Shown here: positions 48,400-58,677 of the stretch, in pieces
Position numbering within the stretch: position 1 is the first letter of the stretch
Layout: every line of letters begins with the position of its first letter
Assembly: GCA_007844125.1 (NCBI GenBank)
Contig: CM017572.1
Coordinates: 25,067,879 to 25,131,878 of the forward strand
DNA: 64,000 nt
Origin: Sinonovacula constricta
Lineage: Eukaryota > Mollusca > Bivalvia > Cardiida > Solecurtidae
Direction: 5' to 3'
Program-made: the position numbers and the translations under genes
The notes under the pieces: generated by a model
What the model saw: the letters and a program-made list of their open reading frames with translations, nothing else
What the model was told of the DNA's origin: nothing
Database searches by the model: none

Positions 48400-48949
48400 G
48401 TAAGTGCGAAACTGTTAATATGTAGGTTTTTCTATTTCTACTTGCCGTAAAACCAAACCGTAGGCATTCCCAAAACAAGAAAATGGTGTGTTTAACTGTG
48501 ATTTTGTTATGTATATTCCAAATGTCATACTTTTATGCTATGTATTTTCGTTTTTATCAAAACTATTTATGACTTTGCTTCAAAGACCAATAAAAATTAC
48601 AATAACCTTTGAATGCCATGCATTCTACTTTCTTAATGTTGGAAGTGGAGTAAAGTAAAGCATTTCTCAAAACTGCATTTGCAATTGTTTTTCATATGCT
48701 TAAATCACTTTGGTAGAATGTCTTGCCATTATTGTTAAATGTTTCTCGCACAATGGCACCTGCCACTCATGTTTTCACTTTACTCCACCCACAAATTTTA
48801 CACTATCTGGGGCAAATTGGGAAATATCAACCTGATTACCCTAATTGGGCAATTTCACCCCAGTTTTTCCCATCCCAATTTCTCATTCCAATGTCTGGCA
48901 TAATGATGGCAATTAGAGCCTTTTTTTATTTTAACCATAATTGGGGTTA

Positions 48950-49245
48950 TAATTTGTCCTGGGACAAATACATAATTGAGGGGTGTCATACTTTGTCCAC
49001 ATAATGGTGGGGTGGGGGTGGTGTAATAATTTGTCTTGGGACAAATACATAATTAGAGCCTGGTATAATTTGTCCCGGGACAAAGTATGACACATACACA
49101 CACCCAATTATGTATTTGTCCTGGTACAATTTACACTGGGTCTAATTATGTATTTTTGCCATAATATTTCCTGGAAAAAGTACATAATTAGAGCCTGGTG
49201 TAATTTGTTCCGGGCAAAATTATGACCCCCAAAATTATGCATTTG
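48950..49245. repeat. Cluster of palindromic TTTGTCCCGGGACAAA-like words
   Basis: About six variants of the palindrome (48951, 49031, 49069, 49116, 49165, 49204) are interleaved with TACATAATTA and its inverse TAATTATGTA. The segment could fold on itself in several ways. It overlaps no supported exon. Confidence 0.8.
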
Positions 49246-49728
49246 CATCCTGGGGCATAAATAGACAAATTTCACACTCGGGATAAAACTAATACAAAAC
49301 ACAAATGATTGTAAGCAATTTTTCATTTTTAACATGGCAATTACAATGTTACAGATGACAGATCAATAAACCAACCAAACTGCTGTTGCCGATAAAGGCA
49401 ATATTGACAAAATCAATAACAGATATATGTATATTTATATCACAATTATTTAAATTTAAAAAACTACAACAACTGTAACATTCAACTTAACATGATCGTT
49501 GAAACATTTGCTCATGGGAAAGTTGTATTCCATGGCCGTAACCTTAGCACAAAAGCAACAATAAAATGTAAATAGAGTATCGTACACAAAAGACATGCTC
49601 CCTCTGTGCATTTTTTGTATAATAACCCACACACACACAAACTAATTGATCACTGGCTTAAATGGGTGATTAAAGGTGGCTGTGTGGTTAAAGGAAATGT
49701 TTCTGTGGCTGCTAAGGCAAGACCTGAC

Positions 49729-49886
49729 TTATTCCTTCTGTGGTTCATTGAGGGTGTTTGTGGAGTCCATCGTCATGTAGATCTCAGAGCTAAGTTTTTG
49801 GTGGTCCCTCTTCATCAAGAACATGGCTGGCATGAAAATGATGGCTCCCAGAACATATAAGGCAGGATACAGTATGTATAGAGCTC
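49729..49886 (-). CDS. MFS transporter (Spinster-like), terminal exon with TM12
   Basis: The last coding exon, read right to left. Two bases complete a Gly codon, then ALYILYPALYVLGAIIFMPA and MFLMKRDHQKLSS (the twelfth membrane helix and start of the cytoplasmic tail), ending NTLNEPQKE and a stop. The acceptor is TGCTAG. The LYILYP(G/A)LYVL pattern after a NIGG-type TM11 is what I know from Spinster-like members of the major facilitator superfamily. Phase matches the exon at 50522. Confidence 0.88.
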
Positions 49887-50521
49887 CTAGCAAAAAAAAA
49901 GAACACCAAATTATTGGCCACATTCTTGTTGATAATCAGAGGCACCACGAAAGATAAATGGAACACAAATTAGTAGCAACTTTTTGTAGTTAGAAAGAAT
50001 TTTGAGAACATATTGGCCTTGGGGGGTACAGGATTTATAGGGTGCTTGTGAAGATAAATGGAAAACTTGCTGCAGTTTATATGGTCAGAACTTTGAGGAC
50101 AAATAGGCCTGGATATAGAATGTATATAGTGCCTGTTACAAAACTGATTGTGGTTAATTAATCTTATTCTTATTACCAAATTTTACTTATGCCAATCTAA
50201 ACTACTTATACTTTTGGTGTATTGTCCGAATTAACCTGCGCACTACATTAAAAACATTCCTGGTGAGAGCCTCTTGACTAAGACCTTTTTTTTGCAGACG
50301 AACTAAAGAAAAGAAAAGGGTAACCAGAAGAGTTTCACTATCCCATGCCAAATATCAAGGCTCTACATCTTTAAGCTTCTGACCAGATGACTCAAATGTA
50401 TTATAAAAGTTATAGACAGTCAAATAAGAAAATGACCACGCCACTGGTGGCCATGTTTCTGGAAGGATTAAAATTCATTTCACAATCTAATAAAGAGCCA
50501 CCCAAGGAACATCTATCTTAC
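49887..50521 (-). other. MFS intron, nothing recognised
   Basis: 635 bp; no repeat or coding sequence identified. Confidence 0.7.
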
Positions 50522-50707
50522 CTCTTAACGACTGTGACTTGGTGTAGTCAGCATTTTCAAATGCCGTCTGCAATGGAGGCACCAGTAAGGGCATATTTCC
50601 TCCTATGTTGCTAATGATGAACAAATAAACAGCGACGGCAGATGTACGAACATTGCTTGGGACGAGCTCCACGATGATAGCCAAGGTAATTCCTATCCAC
50701 ATCTCGC
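50522..50707 (-). CDS. MFS transporter (Spinster-like), TM10-TM11 exon
   Basis: 186 bp, entering after one base and leaving after one base. It encodes EMWIGITLAIIVELVPSNVR, then TSAVAVYLFIISNIGGNMPL and LVPPLQTAFENADYT. The E(L/V)VP..VR(T/S)(S/T)A(V/I)A motif between TM10 and TM11 is common in this part of the superfamily, and NIGGN(M/L)P in TM11 is close to Spinster-like sequences. The donor GTAAGA is good. Confidence 0.92.
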
Positions 50708-51886
50708 CTTGGAAAGTTAAAATAAAGGTTATATAATCACAGCTCAAAACATTTTTATTTTTGAATTGAAAGCAAGCTTATTTTTGAAAATATTTCAAAA
50801 TGGGTTCTTAACTGTCTCATTTAGACCATTCTTGTTAATAGTGTTATAGGGTATAGAGGTTGAAAAAAAACTGGCCGACTCACAAGGAATCGTGACATAA
50901 ATGATTGAAGACATCCAACAACAGGCATAAAAGGATTTCAGTCTCACTGATAAGTATTCCCAATTTTCGAAATGAAAGAAATGATTTTATCTCCCTTGTG
51001 GGAAGGTATATATATATGTTTTACAAAAGCGGTCTTTTTTTAATTTTTATTTTTAATAATAAATTCTTCTCAATAGAATTATAATAATTATCATATAATG
51101 ATTATAATAATCTTATTCCTACCCAAATGAAGTTCTTTTAAACAATCTAAAGTCCCTTTAAATACGAAAAGAGGGAACTGTTTCCCATGATTTTCTCTGT
51201 AAATAATTGAATCAGTAATTCACAGGGTTCATTCCAGAGTGTGCCTTTGCATGTTTGGTGCAAAGAAAATGCCAGTAATGAAAGATCATTTTGACAATAT
51301 CACCAAAGTATAATCCAGTTCAAGCAAAAACCATCACAGATTTACAAGGCCACTGATTGTTTGCATTTACAATCTTGTTAAAATTTAACCACATCTCTTT
51401 TCACACAATTAAGTGAATACATATTGAAGTACTTATAGAGATATACAATGTACACAACAAAATAGATACACCTAAACGCCAAAGACATTTAGGCATTTTG
51501 AGATATCAATATTCTTTGAACAATCTTGATTCAAGACTACCAAAGGAATACATAAACCAAATATCAACACCCTAGCCCTTGCGATTTTTTTCCTTTAAAT
51601 AATTATATAATTAGCCATTTGTCGGAAATGGATCAAAATTATTTGTACAATCTTAATACAGGGCTACCCAAAGAATATGAAGGCTCAAACTTTTGTAGTT
51701 TCTGACGAAGATTATGGAAAATGGCCACACCCTTGGTGGCTATGTTTTGATAAATCTGAATCGTTTGAACAATCTTCATTCAGGACAATCCACTAATGTC
51801 TCATTTGTTTGCCTTAGTTGCCTCTTATTTAAATAGTGTGGCATAATTTTGATATTTTTTCTGAATAAAAAGTGGAAATTGCTTAC
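50708..51886 (-). other. MFS intron, nothing recognised
   Basis: 1.2 kb, AT-rich, with no recognised element. Confidence 0.65.
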
Positions 51887-51971
51887 CAAAGATGTAACAT
51901 GGTATCTGACAGATGTAAGCATATGGTGGGTTGAAATACAATGTCCCGGCAGCGAATGGAGCAGCCACTAA
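51887..51971 (-). CDS. MFS transporter (Spinster-like), TM9-TM10 exon
   Basis: 85 bp, phase 0 in, phase 1 out. It encodes LVAAPFAAGTLYFNPPYAYI and CQIPCYIF. It completes TM9 begun in the exon at 52943 and starts TM10. Splice sites on the - strand are TTTACAG and GTAAGC. Confidence 0.9.
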
Positions 51972-52942
51972 CTGTAAATACAAATAGAATCTTGTTTATA
52001 AATAAGCAATTAAACATAATTTGCTATAAGAAATTAAGATATTTTTCTAATCTATTTTAAAGTTATAAACAATAGCTGTTAGGAGACAGAGCATTCCACT
52101 TTTTAGAGTGTGGGGTAATGAAACAAAAATTTGACATAAAAAGGGGGATAAAGCTTCCTCAATAAATTGTAAGATTTACCAGCCATTTTGAAATGGGTTC
52201 CTTTTTTGAATGTATACACATCATTCAAGCATTAAAGTGAACATCTTGGATAGTTTTTGAGTAAAGGACCGTAATAAACAAGTTTAACCAATTAGTAGGT
52301 CAGGTCAATAGCTTCACATTTTTTCCATTGAAAAATGGACCCCCAAAAAAAGACCCAAATTCAGAATAGAATAAAGACGAAAACCTTATTGTGTTACATA
52401 AATGTTGCTATAAAAACACCATAGACAATTTGAGGCAAGAGTAATGATGAATGTGACCATTAATTTTGTTAATCTACAGACTTTAAACCTTTCTCTATAT
52501 ATAGCTGACTTAAGGTGCACTGGTGGTTCTACCCAGACATTTGTCTGGGGTCTTCCCTACCAAAAAGGTGAATGTTGTTATAATGATTCTGATGCGATGT
52601 TTGTCAAAAACTTCTCTATATGAGCTCATGTTGTTTTTTGGGTTTATTGTCCCAAAAACACTTGAAGCAGACATAGTCCCACAAAAGAGTATAACAGCTG
52701 CTACTCTAAAATATGTGCCACCCAATATAAACAAAACCATTCCCACTGATGCTTAGACTTAACAACTGCAATGACAACTGCTACTGTAATATATGCCCAA
52801 TTTCCTACCCAGTCACAGTTACAAAGCCACTTCCACTTATGCCACCTACCCATGTTGATGTTGTATAAAAAAACCTGCCACTCTAGCATATGCCACACAC
52901 CCTTGATTACAAAACCACATGCACAGATAAGCATAAACTTAC
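51972..52942 (-). other. MFS intron with SINE-A remnant
   Basis: 971 bp containing a + strand SINE-A 3' fragment (52503-52612) and short duplicated words (AACTGCAATGACAACTGCTACT near 52760; related words near 52945). Confidence 0.7.
52503..52612 (+). mobile_element. SINE family A 3' fragment
   Basis: GCTGACTTAAGGTGCACTGG, TGGTTCTACCCAGACATTTG, TCTGGGGTCTTCC and the end GATGCGATGTTTGTCAAAAA. The head is missing. Confidence 0.82.
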
Positions 52943-53139
52943 CAAACTTGCAATGACAACTGCAACTCTAGCATATATGCCACGCCCCTTGACAACCCTG
53001 TCGGAGATGAAACCTCCCACAACGACGCCAAAGCTGCCTCCCACTATGGGGATCCAGCCCATAAATTTTGCTATGTCTTCTTTTGTCTCTCCAATACTGT
53101 TGAAATAGGGCTGTGTGTTGTATGCAAATACATAACCAG
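52943..53139 (-). CDS. MFS transporter (Spinster-like), TM7-TM8-TM9 exon
   Basis: 197 bp; two bases complete an Ala codon, then 65 codons, phase 0 out. It encodes GYVFAYNTQPYFNSIGETKE (end of TM7 and loop), DIAKFMGWIPIVGGSFGVVV and GGFISDRVVKGRGIYARVAV. GGxxSDRxxxRG is the second-half copy of the MFS motif A (G-x-x-x-D-R-x-x-[+]), in the TM8-TM9 loop. This identifies the superfamily firmly; the AYNTQPYF block points to the Spinster-like group with less certainty. Confidence 0.94.
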
Positions 53140-54596
53140 CTGAAAAACAACAACAACATTGCTATTACTAATATAGACATTACTGAACCACACTGTCTTT
53201 ATAGCAATAATATCTTCAGAAAAGCAATATTATTGATAAAACAACAGCAACTTAGAAAAAGAATAGCGATCAAACCTTCATTGGACCTAATTTTTAATCC
53301 AAATGAAAGTAGGGTAGAAACCTTTTAAAATCATAATAAAGGATATGTTGAAATCTGAACAGAAAGATTTTTCTGGGTGCAACGTAAAATAAGACTACAC
53401 ATAACAAGTATTTATCAAGACTCAGTGGCACAGTCAATAAAGCCCTATATAGCCATTTTTAAAGTCCTGGCTTCGAATCCTACAAGAAGCGTGTTTTTTT
53501 TTAATTTTTTTCATCCTTAAGGTCCCAGATTTGAATCCTACTATTTTGGGGTTTTTTTTGTATTCATTTTAGACCACAGACAATTTAAAAAGGAGTTTGT
53601 ATAGAAATTCATGTTTGAATAATTTATTGATTTACTGAATCTGTACATTTTATTATGTACATGTATGCAAAGAATCGTGACGATGAATTGTGATGAATAA
53701 AGAGAAATCATATTCACACATTCTTGATTGACTGAAACATTTCTACAACTCCATTTTCTTGTTTAAATAAGTATTTCAATGGTTTCACTTACACAAAAAA
53801 GTAAGACATTTCAATGTTTGTAATTGCACTAACAGTCAATAAAGTCTGAGAATTCCAACTAAAAAGACCTACCTACTATTTGGAAAACCAATGTTCCTCA
53901 TAAGAAATGGAATCCACACAGTGGAGGGCTTGAATATTAATACCATGATAAGCTTAGCACACTTATGCCACTTTCACAGGCATGCATATTGAGGACAATT
54001 TTCCAAGTCATAGCAGGGCTATATTTCTCATACAATATAACCTGGAACAATCAAACTTGAACAGATTGGTAGGAATGACCACTAGGAATACATGTGCAAA
54101 TTTTCATTCTTAATCTATCCTCTGGTTACTGAGATATAAACTTGATAGTATGTGCAAGCACAAATTAAAACTGAGAATTATAGTGACAGACATTTAATGG
54201 ATTTAAAAGAATACATATTATACAAAGAATATCTAAGTTACAACAATTACCTTTAAAATTCCCTAAATCAGCATAACATAACCTAACATAAAACCAGAAT
54301 ATACTTAATCGTATTAACCCAGTAGAGTGCCATAGCCGAGAGGTTAAAGTCACTCTGTGAATCAGCCCTCACCGTGTGGGTTCATGTCTTGGACAGCAAA
54401 GAACTTTCATGTGGGGAGGTGACGTGGTTCTAACCAGACTTAAGTATTGAGACTTCCTCCTCCAAAAATTAGCTGATGTTGCAAATATGATTATTGTCGA
54501 TGCAATTAACAAAAAACAGGCAAAGGTAGGATTAGGTATTGGTTATTGACAAAATTATGAATGATAAAATGTAACAATTAACAAACCAATCTTTAC
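53140..54596 (-). other. MFS intron with SINE-A
   Basis: 1.46 kb with one diverged SINE-A (54323-54516) and a tRNA-like fragment near 53420-53495 that I did not accept as a gene. Confidence 0.65.
54323..54516 (+). mobile_element. SINE family A variant
   Basis: AGAGTGCCATAGCCGAGAGG head, GTGTGGGTTCATGTCTTGG, GTTCTAACCAGACTTAAG, AAAATTAGCTGATGTTGC and GTCGATGCAATTAACAAAAA tail. Confidence 0.78.
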
Positions 54597-54837
54597 CAGC
54601 ATTCCTGACAGATCCTGCTAAAACTGCCAGAATGAGCGAGGGAGCGAGGAAGGGTCGTAGGATTCGAGCCATCTTCTGCCCAAAGGTCAGCGTCACCACT
54701 GGCGCAGTTTCTTCGGCCTCTGCGGTGCCTGCAGTTTTTGAAGCGGGCTTGCGCTCAGGTTCCTTCAGCGTTAAGAGCATGAGTACACCAATCGCCAGAC
54801 CAGGCACACCAGATATGAAGAAAGACCATCGCCAACC
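54597..54837 (-). CDS. MFS transporter (Spinster-like), TM6 and central loop exon
   Basis: 241 bp, phase 0 in, phase 1 out. It encodes GWRWSFFISGVPGLAIGVLM and LLTLKEPERK (TM6 and its end), a charged Ala/Glu/Thr-rich loop (PASKTAGTAEAEETAPVVTL), then TFGQKMARILRPFLAPSLIL and AVLAGSVRNA starting TM7. G-W-R-W/F-x-F and KEP(P/E)R are standard MFS features between the two six-helix halves. This is the most upstream exon I can assign; the first five helices (about 170-200 residues) must be encoded at higher coordinates, probably beyond the window. Confidence 0.93.
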
Positions 54838-56596
54838 CTGTAAAATATATAAAAGATTATCAAAATTATATGTATGCAAATTTATTTTTCAAAATGCAAA
54901 ACTACATTTTTAATACTTTAAGAACAAAGGAAAACACTTCTTTAAAGCAAATTGGTCACAGTTGGTCAGATCTACATTCTTTTGTTGAATTGATATCCCC
55001 CACTGACATCCAATAAAAATCAGTTGTGAGGTATTCCTATTCATACCTGTGATATGGCTCTTGGAAAATGGAATACTGGGAATGCTTGTTAAACAAATAA
55101 CAGTTTTATTAGCACATGAGTTTTTTTGTAAATCAGGGAAACAGTAAATTAATGATAAAACAAGGAGAAAGTGCGACAGACAGACCAACCAATTCTTTGG
55201 GAAAAAGATAACAATACGGTTTTAATACCTTCTTTATTAAACCAATTGGATGAAATAACAGACATTTTTGGCTTAATTAAATCTTAAAAAGAAAATATAG
55301 TGATGAGTTTTACTACTTTAACAAATGTTAGATCTGATGATGATTGGCAAACACTGTATATAAGCTAGAGCAGTTTTTCCAGGTAACTATTTTTTTGAAA
55401 CAGTCAACACAGGAAGAATAATTTATAACACTTGCAAAATGATCTGAAGATGTCATTACAATTGAAATCAACGCAATACCACATAAAACACACCTATCTT
55501 TAGTAAAATATTGTCTAATGCGGCTGTCACTCTTTGTGGTTTAAAACACTGTATATATGGATATAATATACAATATAACTTTATTCATTTGATTCCCTTC
55601 AGTATTTAAAGAGATTTGCCCTATGCAAGCTTTATATAGAAAAAAAAGGAAAATAATTCTTCAAATTAAAAAAAAATACTGCATATTTTCTCAACCCTTT
55701 ATTATTGTTCCAAGTTTCACTGAGTTATCTCCAGTAATTTCACAAATAAGATCTTGATAAGTGCTTTTTATATAAGAAACAAAAAGGGAAATAATTTTGC
55801 AAATACTATTGGCAGAGTTATGGTTTATGTGCACTGCAAATCTTCTCAATGCCCATTATCAATATTCTAAGAATCATTAAGTTCCTTTTTACAGTTGTAG
55901 AGATGTGGTCTGGACAAGCTTTTAATATGAGCAACTTTAAAGGGGCATAATTCTATAAATACAAAAGGAGAGTTATTGTTCATCCTCTCATTGCCTTTTA
56001 TTAATATTCCAAGTTTCATTAATTTATTGTCCTTGAGAGGGTTTTAAAGATAAATGGCTGCAGACAGATTTTTTTTCTTCATTTGATTATTAAATAATTA
56101 AAGGTCAGTAACTGATTGACTGATCAAAAAAACAACTTGACAGGCCTCATCAAAGTATGTTGGTTCATATTGCCTTCAAGTTTCAGTTACCGAGAACTGG
56201 CCGCAGATGGATTTTTTTTTTAATTTTTCATTCACAGTATGTTGGTTCATATTTGTTCCAAAATGGACGGACAGATGGATGGAAGATGGAAGGACACGGC
56301 TATTTTAGTATCCCCCTCGTTTTCATCGGCAGATGATAAAAAACATTGTTTTGTAACCAAGTGTCATGACGTCAACAAAATTAAAATAATCATTACAAAT
56401 CGAAACGTCATTAAACAGAGAGGACTTTTGTTGTGATTTTTTCCCACATCATAATTTTATGGTATATTGACCCAATCAATTTCTAAGTACATTTCTGTTC
56501 TTTAGTTAAACAATTATGTCTATGTTCTCGACAAAATAGGTATTTGAGGTTCTTACTATAGTACTCTACAACCAATTTAACATGAACTTGCTTTAA

Positions 56597-57085
56597 AGGC
56601 GGTCTCTGACAGTTTGCCGATATCTAATACAAGTAACAATATCTGACCTCTATTTGGGAAATTTGTGCATAATTTCTGCAGACACTATCATACTTTAGTC
56701 TAAGCTTTGGCGATTTTCAACTGCATCTCAATTTTAGGGCAGCAAAACTTGTTAATCAACACTGAAAATCAATGTTAATTTTTTTAAATCTATAAATAAG
56801 CACATTTGGCATTTCTGCTAATAGACATCAACGTCACAGTGACTGATGTGGATGAGCTAAAACATGTGTGATCAGGTAGTTTTCTTAGTTTAAAAATAGC
56901 TTACTGTGCAGCATGGCTCAGATAGGAAAATACATGTTTGTAATAATGATAGTGGCATAGTGGTTCACTTTGCAGACAGGTGAAGGACATCAATAAACAA
57001 CATTGTACAAGATCTGTTCAAGTAACAATATTCTATGAAGATGTTTAATGAAAATATTTTTGGTCCAAACTGTCGGATACCACCT
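56597..57085. mobile_element. TTAA-flanked MITE, complete copy
   Basis: Left end AGGCGGTCTCTGACAGTTTG; right end, reverse-complemented, AGGTGGTATCCGACAGTTTG. TTAA occurs immediately outside both (56593-56596 and 57086-57089). Shares interior sequence with 44826-45287 (opposite orientation) and 26428-26784. Non-coding. Confidence 0.88.
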
Positions 57086-57499
57086 TTAAAAGACCTATCA
57101 TTAATCATAAAATTTAACATCTTTTTCTTTTTCTTTAACTCTGATATTAGGATTTACTAAATTATTCAGTTTCAAACAGGCAGCACGACTCTATTTGGTT
57201 AATTTTCATGTTTGCTGCTTTAAACCATGCTCAAATTCTGTTTTCTTTGTAATAAATTGTCTCCAGAAAAAATCATTTGGAACTTATTACTTTTTTAACT
57301 GCAGCTTCAGTGAAAGTATTAATATCTTTATTGGTTTGTTAACAAATTATCAATGATTTGGAAAGCTGTTTTTTGCAGTTTTAGAACCAATTTATCAATT
57401 AGATACAAAAATTAGATACGACTGCCTTCACCTGTTTTGCTTAAGTTCATTTTACGTTGGTGTCATTTTGTCCACACACTGCCTTTATCAACACAATTG

Positions 57500-57868
57500 T
57501 CAGGGGTGTGATTGGTCAGATATGAAAAACATTTTCGACGAGGGATTTGGGGGATGCATTAGGCATGGGGTCAAGAGGCAAGGCCCCCTGTGGGGGATAA
57601 GTATTTTACTATAAAACATAAGTAGAGCAACACGTCCTTGAGACCCATATGATATGGTTTTCTCATAAATAACATACATACACTTTCCTGGACTGTCAAG
57701 CTTTCTGATAAATTTGGACAAGGCTACACAAATACCATCAAGTTCAATTACACTTTCTAACCATTCCCATCTGAATTTGTTTTTACATTCCGCATCTACA
57801 TCTCTCGCCAATTGAGAATCGTCCGTACATTCAATAATCTGTGACATTTTCAGTTGTTTTTTTACCAC
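57500..57868 (-). CDS. ORF with possible BED-type-like finger remnant
   Basis: A 122-codon open frame starting MVKKQLKMSQIIECTDDSQL. Residues about 28-80 (ECKNKFRWEWLESVIELDG, then KFIRKLDSPGKCMYVIYEKT and ISYGSQGRVALL) have the layout of a BED-like zinc-finger segment seen in transposon-derived mollusc and cnidarian proteins: aromatic FRWEWL, basic FIRK, then C-x-x-C and a [Y/H]xSxG turn. Only one cysteine is clear (GKC). Where the usual second pair would be there are tyrosines (MYVIYEK), so the finger may be lost. The last 40 residues look like unrelated sequence. It may be a first exon, a relic, or chance; no splice partner was found. Confidence 0.35.
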   Translation of the reverse strand: MVKKQLKMSQIIECTDDSQLARDVDAECKNKFRWEWLESVIELDGICVALSKFIRKLDSPGKCMYVIYEKTISYGSQGRVALLMFYSKILIPHRGPCLLTPCLMHPPNPSSKMFFISDQSHP

Positions 57869-57935
57869 TATAATTTTCTAGTTGTAAACTATCAACATCA
57901 AAACTTAACCGGATGCGTTATCACTGAGCTACGGC

Positions 57936-58213
57936 TTTTCTGATTGGATGAACAGTCAGAATCAGGTAACAACCAATGTAATCCCGCGTTACAAATCGTA
58001 AGTTTAATCATGTTCTACTAGTCAGAACTCCTCTGGTAATTGTGCCCTCGGGATAATTCGTGAATTATCCGAGGTGTTCAGATTGGTTGTCTACTCCAGT
58101 CGGTTTTCCTTGGATAATTCTGTCCTCTCGACTTTTGCTTGTTGCCGCTGAGACAGATTTTCTAATTGGATGAACAGTCGGGAAACAACCAATGAAATTG
58201 CACATTACAAATT
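57936..58213. promoter_or_regulatory. Two CCAAT/ATTGG modules and a hairpin
   Basis: TGATTGGATGAACAGTCAG ... AACAACCAATG (from 57936) is repeated as TAATTGGATGAACAGTCGGG ... AACAACCAATG (from 58157). Between them is a near-perfect inverted repeat (58047-58073, arms CTCGG(G)ATAATTC and GAATTATCCGAG around GT). The position, just upstream of the - strand ORF at 57868, would suit a promoter; this is a guess. Confidence 0.3.
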
Positions 58214-58677
58214 GTTCAGCTTGATAAGTTGAAGTGTGTTTTTGTCTCTGCCAAATGGTGTTCCCTGCGGAATTCTGTCATTTAGTCCGTCATTTGTCGC
58301 GCAACTGGGGACTTCAAACGATTCCATGGTGACCGCTTCCCCAACATTCCCTCACCCCCCAAATATTCTCCTCAAATTACGCAAATTGCAGAAATGTTCC
58401 TTGGCAGAACCAAATCCGCAGAAATCCACAAAAAAATCATACCCCTGAATTGTGCATTTAAAGACAACTTATACAATCATTCTTGAGGGTTATTAAGTAA
58501 AAAGTTGTCGAAAAAAATACAGATTTTATTGCTTAAAGTAAATGGCATAATATTGTTTGCAATGCTCCATCTAGAATATAAATATGCATATCATTAGTTT
58601 CTCATAACAAACAATTGACAGCATCTTCAATGATTGTCATAACGAAAATTTTCATTGACAATTATTTATACAAGTTA

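Larger units (their letters stand above)
44229..49728. other. Interval between convergent Cav2 and MFS genes
   Basis: 5.5 kb with no supported gene. It contains a TTAA-flanked MITE (44826-45287), AT dinucleotide runs (around 44477 and 45340), a reverse SINE-A fragment (47970-48070), a 42-bp exon-like segment (48358-48399) and a palindrome-rich block (48950-49245). The stretch 46200-47060 has several GATTGGTCA/CCAATCAGA words but no clear element. Confidence 0.6.
54838..58677. other. Region upstream of the visible MFS exons
   Basis: It contains a complete TTAA MITE (56597-57085), a BED-like ORF on the - strand (57500-57868) and a locally GC/CpG-richer stretch (57900-58330) with duplicated CCAAT-bearing modules. 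No MFS N-terminal exon was recognised. It may be the MFS 5' intron or an intergenic region. Confidence 0.5.

Noticed and set aside
53405..53495. tRNA-like stretch (CTCAGTGGCACAGTC ... GGCTTCGAATCCTAC)
   Set aside because: The anticodon arm does not fold sensibly and the box-B part is repeated loosely 60 bases later. Perhaps a remnant of another SINE, but there is only one copy to judge from.
54632..54913. 93-codon ORF on the + strand
   Set aside because: Antisense to the MFS exon at 54597-54837, whose protein shows clear MFS features.
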